A stretch of DNA of 64,000 bases, taken from Bacteroidales bacterium Bact_22 (GTDB taxonomy: Bacteria; Bacteroidota; Bacteroidia; Bacteroidales; F082). A program made the translations under genes and the position numbers. Below are positions 61,677 through 64,000 of the stretch, in pieces (position 1 is the first letter of the stretch; the number at the start of each line of letters is the position of its first letter). Location of the stretch: contig LUZN01000005.1 of the NCBI GenBank assembly GCA_001603665.1, positions 21,406 to 85,405 on the forward strand, written 5' to 3'. The notes under the pieces were generated by a model. That model did no database searches. It saw only the letters and a program-made list of their open reading frames with translations, and was not told where the DNA came from.

Positions 61677-62405
61677 CTACACTTTGTGTATCGCCTCCGC
61701 AAATTTGTTTAGTAAATCAGGTTCTTTCTCGAACGCTGTCCCGATGACGATGACGTCGGCTCCGGCTTTGACGGCCTCTGCTGCCATCTCAGGAGTCTTG
61801 ATGCCTCCGCCGACGATGAGCGGGATGTTAATCATCTGTCGTACCTTCGAGATCATGCTTGTCGACACCGGCATCGCGGCGCCCGAGCCTGCCTCGAGGT
61901 AGATGAGCTTCAGACCCAGCATCTCACCGGCGATGGCGGTGCACATGGCGATGTCGTCCTTGTCGTGCGGGATAGGCGTGGTGTCGCTCATATACGTCAC
62001 CGAGGTGGCCTTACCGCTGTCGATGAGCATGTAACCCGTCGGGATGATCTCGTTGCCATAGAGTTTGAGGTAGGGCGCCGCGATGACGTGACGTCCGATG
62101 AGCATCTCGGGGTTCCTTCCTGAGATCAACGATAAAAGCAGGAATCCATCGCAATACTTGCTGATTTGCAATGAGTTACCCGGGAATATCAATACCGGAA
62201 TCTTCGAGTGTTCCTTGATGAGCTTGATGCAATGGTCGAGGCTGTCGGTGACCAGCAGGCTGCCTCCCACGAAGAAGAAATCGACGTCGGCGGCGTTGGC
62301 CTTCTCAACCATCGACAGGATCTGCGCATCCGATGGCTTGTCGGGATCGATTAAAACCGCAAGTTTCTTGCGTTTCTTGTCATTGAAATTGTCGTAAATC
62401 GCCAT
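61677..62405 (-). CDS. pcrB: Geranylgeranylglyceryl/heptaprenylglyceryl phosphate synthase (PcrB family)
   Basis: 242 residues of TIM-barrel fold. Family motifs: LIDPDKPSD (substrate Asp), FFVGGSLL, PVLIFPGNSLQISK, the YLEAGSGA loop and VGGGIKTPE for phosphate binding. The family couples a polyprenyl diphosphate to glycerol-1-phosphate; Bacteroidota homologues exist, the native lipid product here is unknown. Coupled 3 bp after the histidine kinase gene. Confidence 0.9.
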   Translation of the reverse strand: MAIYDNFNDKKRKKLAVLIDPDKPSDAQILSMVEKANAADVDFFFVGGSLLVTDSLDHCIKLIKEHSKIPVLIFPGNSLQISKYCDGFLLLSLISGRNPEMLIGRHVIAAPYLKLYGNEIIPTGYMLIDSGKATSVTYMSDTTPIPHDKDDIAMCTAIAGEMLGLKLIYLEAGSGAAMPVSTSMISKVRQMINIPLIVGGGIKTPEMAAEAVKAGADVIVIGTAFEKEPDLLNKFAEAIHKV

Positions 62406-62408
62406 ATT

Positions 62409-63914
62409 TTATTTTTTAAGAATTATCCTGAATGTAGTGCCTTGTCCGACCACGCTGTTCTTAACGAAAATCTTGCCTTTGTGATAGTTTTCGATGATGC
62501 GCTTGGCCAGCGAGAGTCCCAGTCCCCATCCGCGTTTCTTCGAGGTGTAGCCCGGCTGGAAGATCTGCTTGTACATGCTTCGTGGCAGTCCCTTTCCCGT
62601 GTCGCTGATGTCGATAAACACGTTGTCGTCATCCTCAGTGAGCTCCACCGTGATCTTACCTTTGTCGCTCATCGCGTCGATGGCGTTCTTGGTGAGGTTC
62701 TCCAAAACCCAGCTGAACAGAGCGGGGTTGAGAGGTGTAACTATCTCACGCACAGGCAGTTGCACATCGAATTCAAACTTCGACGAAAACCTGTGCTGCA
62801 TGTATCTCATGGTCTTGTCGACGACGGCCACCACGTCGGTTCTCTCCAAGGTAGGGATGGAGCCTATCTTCGAGAAACGCTCGGTTATCGTCTTCAACCT
62901 GTCGATGTCGATCTCCATCTCCGTCGTGCCCACGAATGGCTTTTCTTCCATCTTCAACAGCTCGACCCAGCCCATCAACGAGCTCAGCGGCGTGCCGATC
63001 TGGTGTGCAGTCTCCTTCGCCATGCCAGCCCACACCTGGTTTTGCTCCGAACGGCGCACATAGCTGAACATAAGGTATGCCAGAAGCACAAACAAGCCGA
63101 AAATCAAGATCTGAACCAAAGGGAAATATCGCATCTGCAGAAGCAAATCAGAGCGACGGTAATAGATGTAAACCTTGTTGTCGTCGAGATAGTTCACCTT
63201 TATCGGGACGCATTCTTCCTGCATCGCATGTATCTGATTTTCAACGTATTTTGTGTCTTTCATCTTTATTGAATCGAGATTGCCGTAGGCCAAGACGCTG
63301 TTGTCGGTACTGTCGATGATGATGACCGGCGCACCCACCGCGTTGTCGGTAACGTCGTTGATAAAAAGCTCGAACAAGCCGTCGAGAACGCCTTTCAACT
63401 CGGTGAAAATCAACGATTCTTTATAGTAAAGCCATTTTGTCTTTCCGAAAAGGTCGATTTTTATAGGCTGATAAACGTTGAATTCGCCCATCATCTCCTT
63501 GTCGAACTTGGTTTTATCCTTGAGATGCTCCGGCATGTTGATGGAGAGGTCGATCTTTGCGGAATTATCAGTAATTACTACTGGAATGCTTATATTACTC
63601 TGAATGATGTCGAGATAAATGGAGGTGTTCTCCTCCGGACCGGCTTCGAGGAAGCTCTCGTAGGCCTTTGCCAGCAACTGCACGCGTTTCTGCTCTTGTT
63701 CGCCCACCTCGTTGAAAAACACCTTGGTGTAGTTCATCAGCTCGGCATGGCTCTGCACCGCCTCGGCCCACATCTCGATCTGCTTCGACTCCTGCGCCGC
63801 GAACCTCTTCACCAGTCGGTTTGTGTAGTAAATAGAGATGGTTATGATGATTACAGCCAGCACGGTGAGCGCCAGATTCCACCATCTTTTTCGCGTATAA
63901 ATGTTGTTTTTCAT
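62409..63914 (-). CDS. Membrane sensor histidine kinase
   Basis: 501 residues from ATG 63914; the ORF-track start adds five residues. Two membrane helices (residues ~13-31 and ~265-288) flank a ~235-residue periplasmic sensor. The kinase core has the H-box MAKETAHQIGTPLSSLMGW, N-box NLTKNAIDAM, and G boxes ISDTGKGLP and GWGLGLSLAKRI. No response-regulator gene is next to it, so its partner lies elsewhere. Likely first gene of a transcript with pcrB and dpp4. Confidence 0.9.
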   Translation of the reverse strand: MKNNIYTRKRWWNLALTVLAVIIITISIYYTNRLVKRFAAQESKQIEMWAEAVQSHAELMNYTKVFFNEVGEQEQKRVQLLAKAYESFLEAGPEENTSIYLDIIQSNISIPVVITDNSAKIDLSINMPEHLKDKTKFDKEMMGEFNVYQPIKIDLFGKTKWLYYKESLIFTELKGVLDGLFELFINDVTDNAVGAPVIIIDSTDNSVLAYGNLDSIKMKDTKYVENQIHAMQEECVPIKVNYLDDNKVYIYYRRSDLLLQMRYFPLVQILIFGLFVLLAYLMFSYVRRSEQNQVWAGMAKETAHQIGTPLSSLMGWVELLKMEEKPFVGTTEMEIDIDRLKTITERFSKIGSIPTLERTDVVAVVDKTMRYMQHRFSSKFEFDVQLPVREIVTPLNPALFSWVLENLTKNAIDAMSDKGKITVELTEDDDNVFIDISDTGKGLPRSMYKQIFQPGYTSKKRGWGLGLSLAKRIIENYHKGKIFVKNSVVGQGTTFRIILKK

Positions 63915-63918
63915 ACCA

Positions 63919-63926
63919 CAAAAATA
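63919..63926 (-). promoter_or_regulatory. Possible -7 box directly in front of the sensor-kinase gene
   Basis: TATTTTTG on the minus strand ends 4 nt before ATG 63914, as at pth. No -33 box at a normal distance is visible. Confidence 0.3.
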
Positions 63927-64000
63927 CAAAATTTTTATTTAAATAAGGTGTGTAGCAAAAAATGTTGTAATTTTACACGTTTTTTCAAACGCGAAACTTT

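Overview
This window reads as chromosome from a proteolytic, amino-acid-fermenting member of the Bacteroidales. Five things point there: type IX secretion (T9SS) C-terminal sorting domains; Bacteroidota -7 promoter boxes of the form TAnnTTTG; signal peptidase I substrates that nearly always begin with Gln, next to a glutaminyl cyclase; Bacteroidota-type LptD, GGGP-synthase and S46/S9 dipeptidyl peptidase genes; and a Na+-pumping methylmalonyl-CoA decarboxylase. I cannot name the genus.

Layout. 1-8.6 kb: end of a T9SS cargo gene, an M50-like membrane protein, an M49-like lipoprotein peptidase, a pentapeptide-repeat membrane protein, a DPP7-type S46 peptidase and a secreted M1 peptidase. 8.6-13.1 kb: methylmalonyl-CoA epimerase followed by mmdA-D-C-B, the propionate-forming Na+ pump. 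13.2-17.3 kb: uridine kinase, a DUF2461 protein, and an ECF sigma factor with a probable anti-sigma factor and a beta-helix protein. 17.3-27.6 kb (minus strand): glutaminyl cyclase, a beta-helix protein, pgk, two glycosyltransferases, an LtaS-like sulfatase, thpR, pth, rplY and prs. 27.7-35.4 kb: tRNA-Leu, then an AT-richer accessory stretch with a small C-terminally anchored protein, a 1704-residue T9SS adhesin, a DUF1016 nuclease and a RAYT transposase with REP palindromes. 35.5-48.6 kb: rlmN, a nuclease/phosphatase, then a leucine/short-chain acyl-CoA cluster (mccB, liuC ... mccA, acyl-CoA dehydrogenase, ptb, buk). That cluster is split by HicAB and a HinfI-type restriction-modification pair. 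48.6-64 kb: envelope genes (OstA-like, AsmA-like, lytic transglycosylase, LptD, amidase), tRNA-Ala, RidA, DPP4, GGGP synthase and a sensor kinase.

How the genes fit together. Six peptidases or peptidase-like proteins, a glutaminyl cyclase and T9SS cargo suggest extracellular and periplasmic protein breakdown. The Mmd complex, the leucine-type carboxylase/hydratase and Ptb-Buk would turn the resulting carbon into propionate and butyrate or branched acids, with Na+ motive force and ATP as energy yield.

The most unusual signals are not protein-coding. (1) A roughly 270-nt leader upstream of the DNA methyltransferase has several long nested stems and a terminator-like hairpin that competes with one of them. 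(2) A GC-rich nested-stem element sits just downstream of the same restriction-modification pair. (3) At least twelve spacers beginning at stop codons are filled with tandem heptanucleotides whose sequence differs from place to place while the 7-nt period is kept. (4) One promoter module of about 38 bp occurs three times within 1.8 kb. (5) A REP element has been read into the C-terminus of a sigma factor. All calls come from reading the sequence; no database or folding program was run.
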